A stretch of 64,000 nt of DNA from JAKOWB01 sp038363005 (GCA_038363005.1 JBBQBI010000002.1:186001-250000); one strand, 5' to 3'. Shown: positions 54,046-63,029, counted from the first letter of the stretch. Program-made: numbers and translations. The notes: a model not told the origin generated them from the sequence alone.

Positions 54046-54861
54046 ATGAGCACCGATATTGCCAGCCGTGTCAGCGTCGAGCCGCTCGGCAGCCTGAAGG
54101 GGGCCGTGGTGCGCGGCCTCGACGCCACCAAGCTGACGGCGGAGCAGAAAACCTTTCTGCGCCAGCAGTGGCATAAGCACGGCATCCTGATCCTGAAGAG
54201 CCAGAAACTCGACGAGGAGCAGCAGAAGGCCTTCGCCGAGATATTCGGCCCGATCTCCGACGAGGGCGAGTACGGCGCGCAGATGTACGTTGGCAACGTA
54301 CAGGCGGGATCGCTGACGCCGCACGGCGAGCTGGCCTTCCACTGTGACCACTCCTGGTCGCCCGATCCGCTGCGCGGCATCATGCTGCACGCCATCGAGG
54401 TGCCGCCGCCGGGCGCTGGTGGCGAGACGCTCTTCGCCGACGTCGGCAAGGCCTACGACCTGCTACCCAAGGAGGTCAGCAAGCGCATCGCCGACCTGCA
54501 GATCGTCCACACCTATCCCGACCAGACCAAGCACATACCGATCCCGGGGCCGGACCCGCGCCCCGGCATGCCGACCGCGCAGCATCCCATCGTCATGCAG
54601 CACCCGGTGACCGGCGAGACGCTGCTGTTCTGCAGCCCGCGCCACTTCGACCGCATCGTCGGCTGGGACCACCAGAAGGGCATCGACCTGGCGATGGAAC
54701 TCGCCACCCACATCAACAAGCCCGAGGTGATCTACAGCCACCGCTGGGAGGCTGGCGACCTGGTGGTGTGGGACAACCTGCAGTTCCAGCACGCCCGCAC
54801 CAACTTCGATCGCAAGTACCGCCGCCACCTGCGCCGCACCCAGATCGGCACGCCGGCCTGA
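54046..54861 (+). CDS. TauD/TfdA-family 2-oxoglutarate-dependent dioxygenase
   Basis: A 271-residue Fe(II)/2OG dioxygenase of the taurine/2,4-D dioxygenase family. The iron ligands are His99 and Asp101 in LAFHCDHSWSPDPLRGIMLH and His249 in LQFQHARTNFD, with the 2OG-binding Arg a few residues later (RRHLRRTQIG). GGETLFADVGKAYDLLP and ATHINKPEVIYSHRWEAGDL are typical. The start follows GAGGAAG. It is 60 bases after the GntR gene in the same direction and may be co-regulated with the TRAP operon, for example to oxidise the same imported compound. Confidence 0.92.
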   Translation: MSTDIASRVSVEPLGSLKGAVVRGLDATKLTAEQKTFLRQQWHKHGILILKSQKLDEEQQKAFAEIFGPISDEGEYGAQMYVGNVQAGSLTPHGELAFHCDHSWSPDPLRGIMLHAIEVPPPGAGGETLFADVGKAYDLLPKEVSKRIADLQIVHTYPDQTKHIPIPGPDPRPGMPTAQHPIVMQHPVTGETLLFCSPRHFDRIVGWDHQKGIDLAMELATHINKPEVIYSHRWEAGDLVVWDNLQFQHARTNFDRKYRRHLRRTQIGTPA

Positions 54862-54884
54862 GGCGGCGGCACGGCGCCACTTTC

Positions 54885-54993
54885 CCCCTCTCCCGCGCGT
54901 AGCGTGGGGGAGGGTCGGGGAGGGGGTGTCGACGGTCGAGCACTCCTGGCACCACCCCCTCCCCAACCCCTCCCCCGCTTTGCGGGAGAGGGG
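54885..54993. repeat. CCCTCTCCC-family palindromic repeat
   Basis: CCCCTCTCCCGC (54885-54896) and GCGGGAGAGGGG (54982-54993) are perfect inverted ends. Inside are mirrored blocks GGGGGAGGGTCGGGGAGGGGGTG and their C-rich partner around a GTCGAC centre. The 109-base element sits between the convergent TauD-like and PRK-like genes, and no gene is within it. Confidence 0.8.
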
Positions 54994-55008
54994 CTTTTCA
55001 TGCCCGCC

Positions 55009-55965
55009 CTATTTCCCCGCTAGCGGCGCCGTGGCGCGTCGCATCTCCTCCGCCGCCATCTCCAGGTGATAGGCGATCAGCAGCTCGGACAGCGCCAGCG
55101 GGTGGCTCAGCAGCTTGGCCTTGCGCCCGGCGGAGATCTCGCCGAAGCGGGTGCGCACGGCCGAGGTCTCGGGCAGCAGTAGCCAGAGCAGGTCCTCCAG
55201 GCGGCGCGCATCGCGCGGGCCGATGCCGCCCTCGATCTCCAGCAGGTCAACTGGCTTGCCGTCGTGGTCGCGCGACAGCTCCAGCGACAGGCCGTTGCGC
55301 ACGTTGGGTTCCAGCAGCGGCGTGATGTCGGGGTGCGGCAGTGTCGGGCGCAGGATGTGGCGCACCGACAGCTCGCTGTCGGCTTCCGGCTGCTCAGGAT
55401 GGTCGTGGAAGAAAGCGATGACGATGTCGGCGAACAGGCGCTGCGGCAGGATGAAATGCGTGCCGTCGCGCTTCGAGCGGGTCAGCAGCCGGCGCGCCTC
55501 GTCCACCGCGTAGCCGCGCGCCAGCACGTCGCGTTCCAGCTTCCAGCGCTCGCGCAGGCGCTCGTCGGGCTCGAGGTACAGTTTGATGTCGAAGCAGTCG
55601 CGCAGGCCGCGGGTGTCGTAGCAAAGCAGCCCCTCGACCAGTACGTAGGGCTTGGGCTCGACGTACTCCGGGCGGGTGAGCTGGCCGGTGGCGTGGTCGT
55701 AGACCGGCTTCAGGATCGGCTTGCCGGTGCGCAGCGTCCAGAGGTGCTGCTCCAGGATGTCGAGGTGGTTGTTGCGCGGATCGGCCGGCGAGATGCCCTG
55801 CGTCAGGCGTTCCTGCCGGCTGAAGCGGTGGTAGTCGTCGGCGCAGATCAGCGCGCAGCGCTCGCGCCCGATGATATCGGCCAGGCCCTGCGCCAATGTG
55901 GTCTTGCCAGCGGCCGAGTTGCCGACGATGCCGAGGACGGCGGCCCGCTGCCCCTGGTTCAGCAT
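55009..55965 (-). CDS. phosphoribulokinase-like kinase
   Basis: A 318-residue P-loop kinase of the PRK/uridine-kinase family. The Walker A is GNSAAGKTT (~15-23), followed by ICADDYHRFSRQERLTQGIS (PRK-type Asp/Tyr/Arg loop), DPRNNHLDILEQHLWTLRTG, PVYDHATGQLTRPEYVEPKP, and VLVEGLLCYDTRGLRDCFDI. These match phosphoribulokinase, which makes ribulose-1,5-bisphosphate. The start is at 55965, and an in-frame extension to 56085 overlaps the preceding gene. No RuBisCO or other Calvin gene is in the window, so it may be the orphan PRK-like branch of heterotrophs. It forms an overlapping operon with the GlpX-like and regulator genes. Confidence 0.85.
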   Translation of the reverse strand: MLNQGQRAAVLGIVGNSAAGKTTLAQGLADIIGRERCALICADDYHRFSRQERLTQGISPADPRNNHLDILEQHLWTLRTGKPILKPVYDHATGQLTRPEYVEPKPYVLVEGLLCYDTRGLRDCFDIKLYLEPDERLRERWKLERDVLARGYAVDEARRLLTRSKRDGTHFILPQRLFADIVIAFFHDHPEQPEADSELSVRHILRPTLPHPDITPLLEPNVRNGLSLELSRDHDGKPVDLLEIEGGIGPRDARRLEDLLWLLLPETSAVRTRFGEISAGRKAKLLSHPLALSELLIAYHLEMAAEEMRRATAPLAGK

Positions 55966-56948
55966 CAGGCGGCCTCGCGCCAGGGGCGTACGCGGATCAG
56001 CCGGGTGCGTTCGCCGCCCGGGCCGGTCAGCGCGAAAGAACAGGTGCGCAGCCAGCCCGGACCGCGCTCCACGCCGCCCAGCCAACCGGGGCGAATGCCG
56101 GTGGCGAGGAACAGTGTCTGGGGTGCGCGCACCAGCTCGGCCAAGCCGTACCAGCGCCGCGTATCGATGCCGGCCTTGGCCAGGGCCAGGCGTTCGCTCT
56201 GCAGCTGCGGATCGAAGCGGCCGAAGAAGGCGCCGCCGACGGCGCGCGCCGCCGTCGCCGCCATCAGCCCCTCGGCGAAGCCACCGGTACCCATCAGCGC
56301 ATCCAGCGGCTCCTCCGGTAGCAGCGCTTGCAGCGCCAGCGAGACGTCGCCGGCTGGGGACAGGCGCACCTGCACCCCGGCGGCGCGCAGCTGTTCGATC
56401 AGCAGGCGATGCCGCGGCTTTTCCAACACGGCGATGGTCAAGGCCCGCACCGGCTTGTCCAGCGCGGCGGCCAGGTCGGCCAGGCGGCCGGCCAGCGGCT
56501 TGGCCGGGTCCAGGTGCCCGGCGGCGGCCGGCGGGGCCACCAGCTTCTCCATATAGAAGCCGGGGCCGGGGTCGAGGAAGGCGCCCTCGGTGGTGGCGGC
56601 CAGCACGGCGATGGCCTCGCCACCCGCGCCGGCGAAGGAGGTGCCCTCCACCGGGTCGACCGCGAGGTCGAGCGCCGGCAGCTCCAGCGTGCCGGTCAGG
56701 CGCTCGCCGGTGTAGAGCCGCCCCAGCTTCACACCCAGGCCCTTGCCGGCCACCAGGCGGCCGCGCAGGCCATTGGCCAGCAAGCTTTCATGCATCGCCT
56801 CGACGGCGGCCTGCAGGCGTTGCTCCTCGCTGTCCAGCTGCGGCGCGGTCTGCGCGATGGCGGCTGATTCGGTGACCGCCAGCAGCGTCTCGGCCGGCGC
56901 CGCGGCGAAGAGATCGCTGTCGCCCGGCTGGCTGGCTTCGCGCCTCAT
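55965..56948 (-). CDS. GlpX-like class II fructose-1,6-bisphosphatase homologue, possibly inactive
   Basis: A 327-residue protein with the GlpX fold: LAVTESAAIAQTAPQL near the N-terminus, LELPALDLAVDPVEGTSFAG (DPxEGT at 98-103), AFLDPGPGFYMEKLVAPP, LTIAVLEKPRHRLLIEQLRA, LDALMGTGGFAEGLMAATAA and a C-terminal TLFLATGI. However, the segment that in GlpX reads GEGExDEAPMLYIGE is here AGKGLGVKLGRLYTGER, so the acidic metal ligands of that loop are gone. The usual GRGDK loop is also altered (QLDSEEQ). The gene overlaps the regulator stop (ATGA) and the kinase start (TGATG). A regulatory or altered-substrate role is possible. Confidence 0.8.
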   Translation of the reverse strand: MRREASQPGDSDLFAAAPAETLLAVTESAAIAQTAPQLDSEEQRLQAAVEAMHESLLANGLRGRLVAGKGLGVKLGRLYTGERLTGTLELPALDLAVDPVEGTSFAGAGGEAIAVLAATTEGAFLDPGPGFYMEKLVAPPAAAGHLDPAKPLAGRLADLAAALDKPVRALTIAVLEKPRHRLLIEQLRAAGVQVRLSPAGDVSLALQALLPEEPLDALMGTGGFAEGLMAATAARAVGGAFFGRFDPQLQSERLALAKAGIDTRRWYGLAELVRAPQTLFLATGIRPGWLGGVERGPGWLRTCSFALTGPGGERTRLIRVRPWREAA

Positions 56949-57580
56949 TGCGCGCGGTGCCGGGCGTTGAGATAGAAGGCGACGGCCTGCGCCCGGTTCC
57001 GCACCTGGCACTTCTCGTAGAGATTCTTCAGGTGGAACTTCACCGTGTTGACCGAGACCGCCAGGCGCTTGGCGATCTGCCCATTGCTGGCGCCGTCGGA
57101 CAGCTGCTCCAGCATGTCGCGTTCGCGCGGGGTCAGGCGGGTCATGGGATCGTCGTAGAGCTGGCGCACGTCCAGCATGGGAAAGATCATCTGCCCGCCG
57201 GCCACCGCGGCGACGACCTCCAGCAGGCGTTCGGGCTGGTCCTTCTTGGTGACGAAGGCGGCGCCGCCCAGCGCCATGACCTGGCGCGGAATGTCGGCGT
57301 CCGGCGCGCCGGTATAGACCACGATGCGCGGGCAGGGGCCCTCGTCGGGCGGCGGCACGTCGCGCAGCCGCTTCAGGATGCCGGCGCCGTCGACGTAGGG
57401 CATGACCCAGCCGATGATGCCGACATCGAAGGGCAGGCGCTCGACCGCCGACAGGAAGCGCTCGCCGTCAGTCGCCGTGGCGACGACGCGGAAGCGCTTG
57501 TCGGCGGCGAAAAGCTGCTTCAGCCCCGAAAGCACCAGGGGATTCTTGTCGGCGATGACGACGTCGACCGGGCGTTGCAT
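56945..57580 (-). CDS. NarL/LuxR-type response regulator with atypical receiver
   Basis: A 211-residue regulator. The N-terminal receiver-like domain is VDVVIADKNPLVLSGLKQLF, but the position of the phospho-acceptor Asp (LLDLxMPGxDG in relatives) reads GIIGWVMPYVDG, with Gly57. The Thr (VVYTGAP) and Lys (FVTKKD) positions are kept. The acidic pair before it is reduced to Asp11. The C-terminal HTH is LTPRERDMLEQLSDGASNGQ, then IAKRLAVSVNTVKFHLKNLY. No histidine kinase is adjacent. It overlaps the GlpX-like gene by four bases and heads the trio. Confidence 0.9.
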   Translation of the reverse strand: MQRPVDVVIADKNPLVLSGLKQLFAADKRFRVVATATDGERFLSAVERLPFDVGIIGWVMPYVDGAGILKRLRDVPPPDEGPCPRIVVYTGAPDADIPRQVMALGGAAFVTKKDQPERLLEVVAAVAGGQMIFPMLDVRQLYDDPMTRLTPRERDMLEQLSDGASNGQIAKRLAVSVNTVKFHLKNLYEKCQVRNRAQAVAFYLNARHRAQ

Positions 57581-57784
57581 GCTGTCCTGACCCCAAGCGG
57601 CGCCGTTTGTGCCCCGGCGACCCTACCCGGGAGAGTAGGGGGCCTGGCGGCATCAGCGGCTAGCGCCCAGACGGTCGAAGCTTGCCGCTTTGCGACAGGC
57701 CGCCGGGTCGGCTGGCCAGGTTGGCGGCGGGTTGCGTTTTCCGCCGGTCCGGCGGCCGGGAGGGGCGTGCTATAAGCCGCCGCC

Positions 57785-59161
57785 ATGTCCGTGACCTCCC
57801 AGCCGCCGCTGCCCTCCACACTGTCGCTCGGCGAGAACATCCGCCGCACCCTGAAGCTCGCCATCCCGGTGATGATCGCGCGTGCCGGGCTGGTCATCAT
57901 GGTGACCATCGACACCATCATGCTGGGCCATACCTCCACTGACATGCTGGCCTACTACGGCCTGGCCTCGGGGCCACATGTCGCCCTGCTGGTGCTGGGC
58001 ATCGGCCTGATGGCCTCGACCACCATCCTGTCGGCCCAGGCGGTGGGTGGCGGGCGGCAGCACGAGGTCGGCGCCATCTGGCGCACCGCGCTGGTCATCG
58101 GCTGCGGCCTGGGTGCGTTGGAGGGCCTGGTCATGGCGCTGGGGCCGCAGATCCTGCTGGCCCTGGGGCAGGCGCCGGAGCTGGCGCAGCCGGCCGGCGA
58201 GGCGCTGCGCATGTTCGGCTGGGGCATGCCGGCGATGTTCATGTTCCTGGCCACCACGAACTTCCTGGAGGGCACCGGCCGGCCGCAGGTCGGCATGGTC
58301 ATCACGCTCAGCGCCAACGGCGTGAAGCTGGGGCTCAACTGGCTGCTGATCGAGGGCCACTGGGGTTTCCCCGCCATGGGCGCCGCCGGCGCCACGCTGT
58401 CCACCACCATCATCCGCTGGCTGATGCTGGGCGCCGCGCTGTTCTATGTGCTGGTGCTGATGCGCGACCGCGCCGCCTTTGGCGTCCGCCTGTCCGGCGG
58501 CCTGCCGCTGAAGGTGGCCAAGCTGCAGCTCCGCTTTGGCCTGCCGCTGGCGCTGTCGATCGGCATCCAGACCGCCGCCCTGGCCTATGTGCAGACCATG
58601 GCCGGCTGGATCGGCGCCACCTCGGCGGCGACCTATCAGATCTGCAACAACGTGATCGGCTTCGTCTTCATGCTGTCGATTGGCCTGGCGACGGCGACGG
58701 GCGTGCGCACCGCCAACGCGGTGGGCCGCGGTGACCGCCACGGCCGGGCGCAGGCCGGCTGGCTCGGCCTCGGCCTGGTGCTGACCCTGCAACTGGTGAT
58801 CGGCGGCCTGATCATTCTGTTCCGTGGGCCGCTGACCGGCATCTACACCGACGACCCGGCGGTATTGGTGGTGGCCACCGCCAGCCTGGCGATCGTCGGC
58901 GGCATGGTGGTGCTGGACGGCGCGCACAACGTCATGCAGGGCGCGTTGCGCGCCGGCGGCGATGTCTTCCGGCCGCTGGCAGTCTACATCGTCGCCTATT
59001 GGATGATCGGCGTGCCCACCGCCTACTTCCTGGGCTATCGCCACGGCTGGGGCGCCGAGGGGCTGCTGCTTGGCAACATGCTGGGCTATCTGCTGGCGGC
59101 CATCGCGCTGGCCTGGCGCTTCCGCATCGTCTCGCGCCGCGAGGTCAGGCCGCTGTCATGA
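57785..59161 (+). CDS. MATE-family multidrug/metabolite exporter
   Basis: A 458-residue inner-membrane antiporter with 12 predicted helices in two homologous bundles. The N-terminal half holds LKLAIPVMIARAGLVIMVTI and DTIMLGHTSTDMLAYYGLAS, with ILSAQAVGGGRQHEVGAIWR. The second half holds GLPLALSIGIQTAALAYVQT, TGVRTANAVGRGDRHGRAQA and VVLDGAHNVMQGALRAGGDV. It uses Na+ or H+ to expel cationic compounds. The methyltransferase gene overlaps its stop (ATGA), so they are co-translated. The gap upstream to the divergent regulator is 204 bases. Confidence 0.93.
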   Translation: MSVTSQPPLPSTLSLGENIRRTLKLAIPVMIARAGLVIMVTIDTIMLGHTSTDMLAYYGLASGPHVALLVLGIGLMASTTILSAQAVGGGRQHEVGAIWRTALVIGCGLGALEGLVMALGPQILLALGQAPELAQPAGEALRMFGWGMPAMFMFLATTNFLEGTGRPQVGMVITLSANGVKLGLNWLLIEGHWGFPAMGAAGATLSTTIIRWLMLGAALFYVLVLMRDRAAFGVRLSGGLPLKVAKLQLRFGLPLALSIGIQTAALAYVQTMAGWIGATSAATYQICNNVIGFVFMLSIGLATATGVRTANAVGRGDRHGRAQAGWLGLGLVLTLQLVIGGLIILFRGPLTGIYTDDPAVLVVATASLAIVGGMVVLDGAHNVMQGALRAGGDVFRPLAVYIVAYWMIGVPTAYFLGYRHGWGAEGLLLGNMLGYLLAAIALAWRFRIVSRREVRPLS

Positions 59162-60825
59162 GCGACCCGGCCCCGCTGGCGGCGGCGCTGGCCGCGATCC
59201 GGGCCGGCCGCTGGGCCGAGGCGCCACGCCTGGCGCAGCAGGCCCGCGCCGCGGCGCCGCAGGATCCGCAGGTGCCGCTGGCCCTGGCCGAGGCGCTGGC
59301 CGCCGCCGGGCGGCCGCTGGATGCCTTGACCCTGCGCCTTGCCGCCTGGCGCCTGGCGCCGGCGCTGCACCAGGTGCGCCTGGCGCTGGCGCGCGGTTTC
59401 GCCGGCGTGCGCCTGACCGAGGCCAGCCCGCTGGTCGAGGCAGCGCTGCTGGCGCTGCTCGAGGCGCCCGACCTCGACCCGCAGGAGATCGCCCCGACCG
59501 TTGCCTCGCTGGTGGCGCCTGACGGCGCCGAGGCGGCGCTGGCCCGGCCGCTCGGCCGCGCCCTGCTGCGGCGTGCCTTGCTGGCCGAGCCGGCCTTGGA
59601 GGCCGGCCTGACCGCGCTGCGCCGTGCCGCACTGCTGGGCGAGCCGCTGTCGACCGAGGCGCTGCTGCCGCTGGCGGCGCAGGCGAGCCTGGGTGGCCAC
59701 GCCTGGGCCGAAAGCGCTGCGGAAACCGCCGCCGTCGCCGCGCTGGCGCAGCGTCTGGAGGTCGCTCCGCCAGCTGCCTGGAACCGCGAGCTGCTGCTGC
59801 TGGCGACCTTTCGCCCGCTGCCCGACTGGGCGGCCAGCCTGGCCGTGCCGGCGGACGAGGAGCTGGCGCGGCTGCACCACCGCCTAGTGGCGGCGCCGGC
59901 GCGCCAGGCAGCGCTGGCGGCGGCGCTGCCCAGCCTGACGCCACTGGCTGGCGACACCAGCCGCCGGGTCAAGCAGCAGTACGAGGCCAATCCCTATCCG
60001 CGCTGGATCGGCGTCACCCGCCAGACGGCGCGCCCGCTGCCCGGGGTGCTGCGCGGCCTGTTCCCCGCGCTACCGCCACCGCCGGACCGCCAGCCGCTGC
60101 GCGTGCTGGTCGCCGGCTGCGGCACCGGCGCGCACGCGCTGCGCGTCGCCGCGCGCTATGCCGGGGCCGAGGTGCTGGCGATCGATCTCAGCCGGGTCGC
60201 GCTGGGCTATGCCGCGCAGCAGGCCGAGGCGCTGGGCGCCGGCAACATCCGCTTCGCCGAGGCCGACCTGCTGGCGCTGGGCGAACTGCCGCAGCGCTTC
60301 GACCTGATCGAATGCTCCGGCGTGCTGCATCACCTGGCCGATCCGGCGGCCGGCCTGGCGGTGCTGAAATCCCTGCTGGCCGACGGCGGGGTGATGAAGC
60401 TGGGCCTCTATGCCACGCGTGGCCGCCGGGCGATCCAGGCGGCACGCGAGGTGGCGGCCCGCCTGGCCGAGCCCATGACCGCGGCCGGACTGCGCCGCGT
60501 GCGCCAGGTTTTGCTGGCGCTGCCGCCCGAGCACGCCGCGACGCCGGTGACGCGCCTGCTGGATTTCCAGAGCCTCGATGGCCTGCGCGATCTGGTGCTG
60601 CATGTGCAGGAGACCAGCTACACCCCGCCGGAGCTGGCGGCGCTGCTGGCCGGGTGCGGGCTGGAGTTCCTCGGCTTCGAACTGGTGGACACGGCGCTGG
60701 CGGGCGATTTCCGCCGCTGCTTCCCCGGCCGCGAACGCGACCTTGCCGCGTGGGACAACTACGAGCGCGAGAAGCCCGAGAGCTTCGCCACGATGTATCA
60801 GTTCTGGGCGCGCGCTGAGGTCTAG
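59158..60825 (+). CDS. methyltransferase with N-terminal helical repeats
   Basis: A 555-residue protein. The first ~270 residues are Ala/Leu-rich helical repeats of TPR-like style (AAALAAIRAGRWAEAPRLAQ, QVPLALAEALAAAGRPLDAL). Residues ~280-460 hold a class I SAM-dependent methyltransferase. It follows RVKQQYEANPYPRWIGV and has motif I LRVLVAGCGTGAHALRVAAR (~314-330), acidic AEVLAIDLSRVALGYAAQQA, and DLIECSGVLHHLADPAAGL. The C-terminal ~90 residues include ETSYTPPELAALLAGCGLEF. Its substrate is unknown. Relatives with NPYPRW act on peptides or natural products. It overlaps the MATE stop and ends convergent with the subtilase by four bases. Confidence 0.88.
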   Translation: MSDPAPLAAALAAIRAGRWAEAPRLAQQARAAAPQDPQVPLALAEALAAAGRPLDALTLRLAAWRLAPALHQVRLALARGFAGVRLTEASPLVEAALLALLEAPDLDPQEIAPTVASLVAPDGAEAALARPLGRALLRRALLAEPALEAGLTALRRAALLGEPLSTEALLPLAAQASLGGHAWAESAAETAAVAALAQRLEVAPPAAWNRELLLLATFRPLPDWAASLAVPADEELARLHHRLVAAPARQAALAAALPSLTPLAGDTSRRVKQQYEANPYPRWIGVTRQTARPLPGVLRGLFPALPPPPDRQPLRVLVAGCGTGAHALRVAARYAGAEVLAIDLSRVALGYAAQQAEALGAGNIRFAEADLLALGELPQRFDLIECSGVLHHLADPAAGLAVLKSLLADGGVMKLGLYATRGRRAIQAAREVAARLAEPMTAAGLRRVRQVLLALPPEHAATPVTRLLDFQSLDGLRDLVLHVQETSYTPPELAALLAGCGLEFLGFELVDTALAGDFRRCFPGRERDLAAWDNYEREKPESFATMYQFWARAEV

Positions 60826-63029
60826 AACTTGGCCTGCAGCGCGAACAGCAGGCTGGCATCGCCGCGATCACTGGCGACGTCGTCGCTCGACCAGCCGAGC
60901 GAGACGCCATAGGCCAGCGGCCGACCCGGCGCCCACTCGTCACGCGCGCCCAGCCAGGTGACGCCGACGTCGAGCGGCTGGGCATCGCTGGCGACGCTGA
61001 AGCTCTCGGTATCGTAGATCACCTTGCCGTCCAGCGTGCGGCCGACCGGGACGCGCGCCGTGCCGCTGCCGTCGATCACGCCGAGCGGCCGGACGAAGGA
61101 GAGCTCCAGCCGGTCGCCGGCATCGAAGGCATTCTGCCAGCCCAGCGTCAGGCCGAAGCGGCGCGAGCGCCAGTCGTTGGTATCGCCGAACAGCGACTCG
61201 CTGCCGGCGTCGGCGCGGGTCAGGCCCTCCTGGTAGAAGGCGAAGAGCGACAGGTCCTGGTCGAACTGGTAGGCGACGCTAAGGCCCACCAGGTCGGTGC
61301 GCGCCTGGTCGGCCATGGCCAGCGCGCCGCTGCTGTCGCCGCCCAGCAGCTGGCCGCTTTCGCCCAGCTGGCTCCACAACAGCCCCAGCACCAGGCCGTC
61401 GGCGACCTGCCAGCCGAGCCGGGCGCCCATCAGACTGACGGCGTTGCCTTGGTCCTGGCCCAGCGCGGCGGCCGGATCGCTTGCCGCATCGCTGCCCAGC
61501 GTGCTGCTGGTGGCGTAGAAGCCGGCCAGGGTCAGCTGGTCGCTCAACTGGACACTGCCGCTGGCAAAGGTGCTCTGCTGCAGGTCCTCGGCCAGCGGGC
61601 CAAGGCCCAGGCCAATCTCGCGGCGCAGCAGGCCGCGCGGGTCGTCGCCGGCCGGTGACAGCAGCGTCGCGGCGGCGCCCAGCGGCGCGCCCCAGCCCAA
61701 GGTGAGTCCGAAGCCACCGCGCTGCAGGTCCATCTGGTTCAGCACTGTGCCGTCGAGGCCGCCGCCGGCGGTGAAGCCCAGCGACAGCGTGCCGAGCAGC
61801 AGTGGGTCACTGCCCGGCTGCAGTGCCAGGCCCAAGCCGCCCAGGCGGCCCAGCATCGCGTTGGCGTCACTCTGCGGCTGCGTCACGCCCAGGCTGACGC
61901 CAAAGTCGCGGCCGAACTGGTCGAACACCACGAGGTTGCGGAAGGCGGTCTGCACCGAGCGGGTGTCGGCCACGGTGGAGGTGAAGGTGACGCCGCTCAG
62001 GCTGGACGAGGTGCCGCTCTTCACCGTGCTGCCAGTGGCGATCGAGGTGGTGCCGACCGGCTGCAGCGCCTTGGTGACGTTCAGCAGGCCGTAGCCGTAG
62101 ACCGCGTCGACGCCCTTGGTGCCAAGGTCGGTGGCGGTGGTCTTGAGGATCTGCGCCGTCTTGCCCGGATCGTCCTTCAGGAAGGGCCACTCGGACTGCA
62201 GCAGCGCCGCGGCGCCGGCCACCGCCGGCGTCGCCATCGAGGTGCCGCTCATGGTGCCGTAGCTGCCATCGGGCAGGGTCGAATAGATCGAGCGCCCCGG
62301 GGCGACGATCCAGTAGTACTTCAGCTTGTTCTTCTCGCTGCACTTGCCGTTGACCAGGAAGCAGGCGTTGCCCGGCTTGTTGGAGAAGCTGGAGATCTTG
62401 TTGTTCGAATCGACGCTGCCGACGATCAGCAGGTTGTCCAGGTCGGTCTGTGGATTGCCGACGAAGGACTCGCTCAGCGCGTTGGCGCCGCTGTTGCCGG
62501 CGGCGCGCACGATCACCAGGTCGTTGGCGAAGCTCTTGAACACCGCCAGCTCGCCGTTAAGGAAGACATCGCCCTTGGGCGCCGTCGGTCCATAGCTCAT
62601 GTTGACGATGGTGGCGCCGTGATCCACTGCGTAGAGCAGGCCGTTCTTCGCCGCGTTGTCGGCGACCCAGCCGTGGTCGTCGAACACCGCGACGTTCAGG
62701 ATGTTGGCGCCTGGCGCCACACCCACCATGCCGGCGCCGTTGGCCGCGGCGGCGATGATGCCGGCGACGTGGGTGCCGTGGTCGGCGAAGTCGTTGTAGA
62801 CGCCGCCGTTGTAGCCGATGGAGTCGACGCGCCCGGCCAGTTCGGGATGGGTGTCGTCGACCAGGCCGTCGAACACCGCGACGGTCACGCCGCTGCCATC
62901 GCTGATCGTTTGGTGGATCGTCGGCGTGACCTTGATCTGGCCCAGCGAAGCTTTGTATTCCTGCGCCGAGGCGCCAGCCGACAGCGCCAGCAGCCCCAGC
63001 AGGCCGGTGCCGAACGTCCCGATTCGCAT
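60822..63029 (-). CDS. secreted S8 (subtilisin-like) peptidase with autotransporter-like C-terminus
   Basis: A 735-residue protein with a signal peptide (MRIGTFGTGLLGLLALSAGA, then SAQEY). The S8 catalytic residues are Asp54 (VAVFDGLVDD), His84 (DHGTHVAGI) and Ser264 (SGTSMATPAVAG), all in family context with Asn in AAGNSGANA. Residues ~345-735 are Gly/Leu-rich repeated beta-strands (LGLALQPGSDPLLLGTLSL) ending in LLFALQAKF, the C-terminal Phe typical of outer-membrane beta-barrels, so type Va secretion is likely. It faces the methyltransferase convergently with four bases shared. Confidence 0.9.
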   Translation of the reverse strand: MRIGTFGTGLLGLLALSAGASAQEYKASLGQIKVTPTIHQTISDGSGVTVAVFDGLVDDTHPELAGRVDSIGYNGGVYNDFADHGTHVAGIIAAAANGAGMVGVAPGANILNVAVFDDHGWVADNAAKNGLLYAVDHGATIVNMSYGPTAPKGDVFLNGELAVFKSFANDLVIVRAAGNSGANALSESFVGNPQTDLDNLLIVGSVDSNNKISSFSNKPGNACFLVNGKCSEKNKLKYYWIVAPGRSIYSTLPDGSYGTMSGTSMATPAVAGAAALLQSEWPFLKDDPGKTAQILKTTATDLGTKGVDAVYGYGLLNVTKALQPVGTTSIATGSTVKSGTSSSLSGVTFTSTVADTRSVQTAFRNLVVFDQFGRDFGVSLGVTQPQSDANAMLGRLGGLGLALQPGSDPLLLGTLSLGFTAGGGLDGTVLNQMDLQRGGFGLTLGWGAPLGAAATLLSPAGDDPRGLLRREIGLGLGPLAEDLQQSTFASGSVQLSDQLTLAGFYATSSTLGSDAASDPAAALGQDQGNAVSLMGARLGWQVADGLVLGLLWSQLGESGQLLGGDSSGALAMADQARTDLVGLSVAYQFDQDLSLFAFYQEGLTRADAGSESLFGDTNDWRSRRFGLTLGWQNAFDAGDRLELSFVRPLGVIDGSGTARVPVGRTLDGKVIYDTESFSVASDAQPLDVGVTWLGARDEWAPGRPLAYGVSLGWSSDDVASDRGDASLLFALQAKF

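Noticed and set aside
57770..59044. Minus-strand Gln/His-rich frame within the MATE gene
   Set aside because: Shadow of the exporter, whose helices and motifs are clear.
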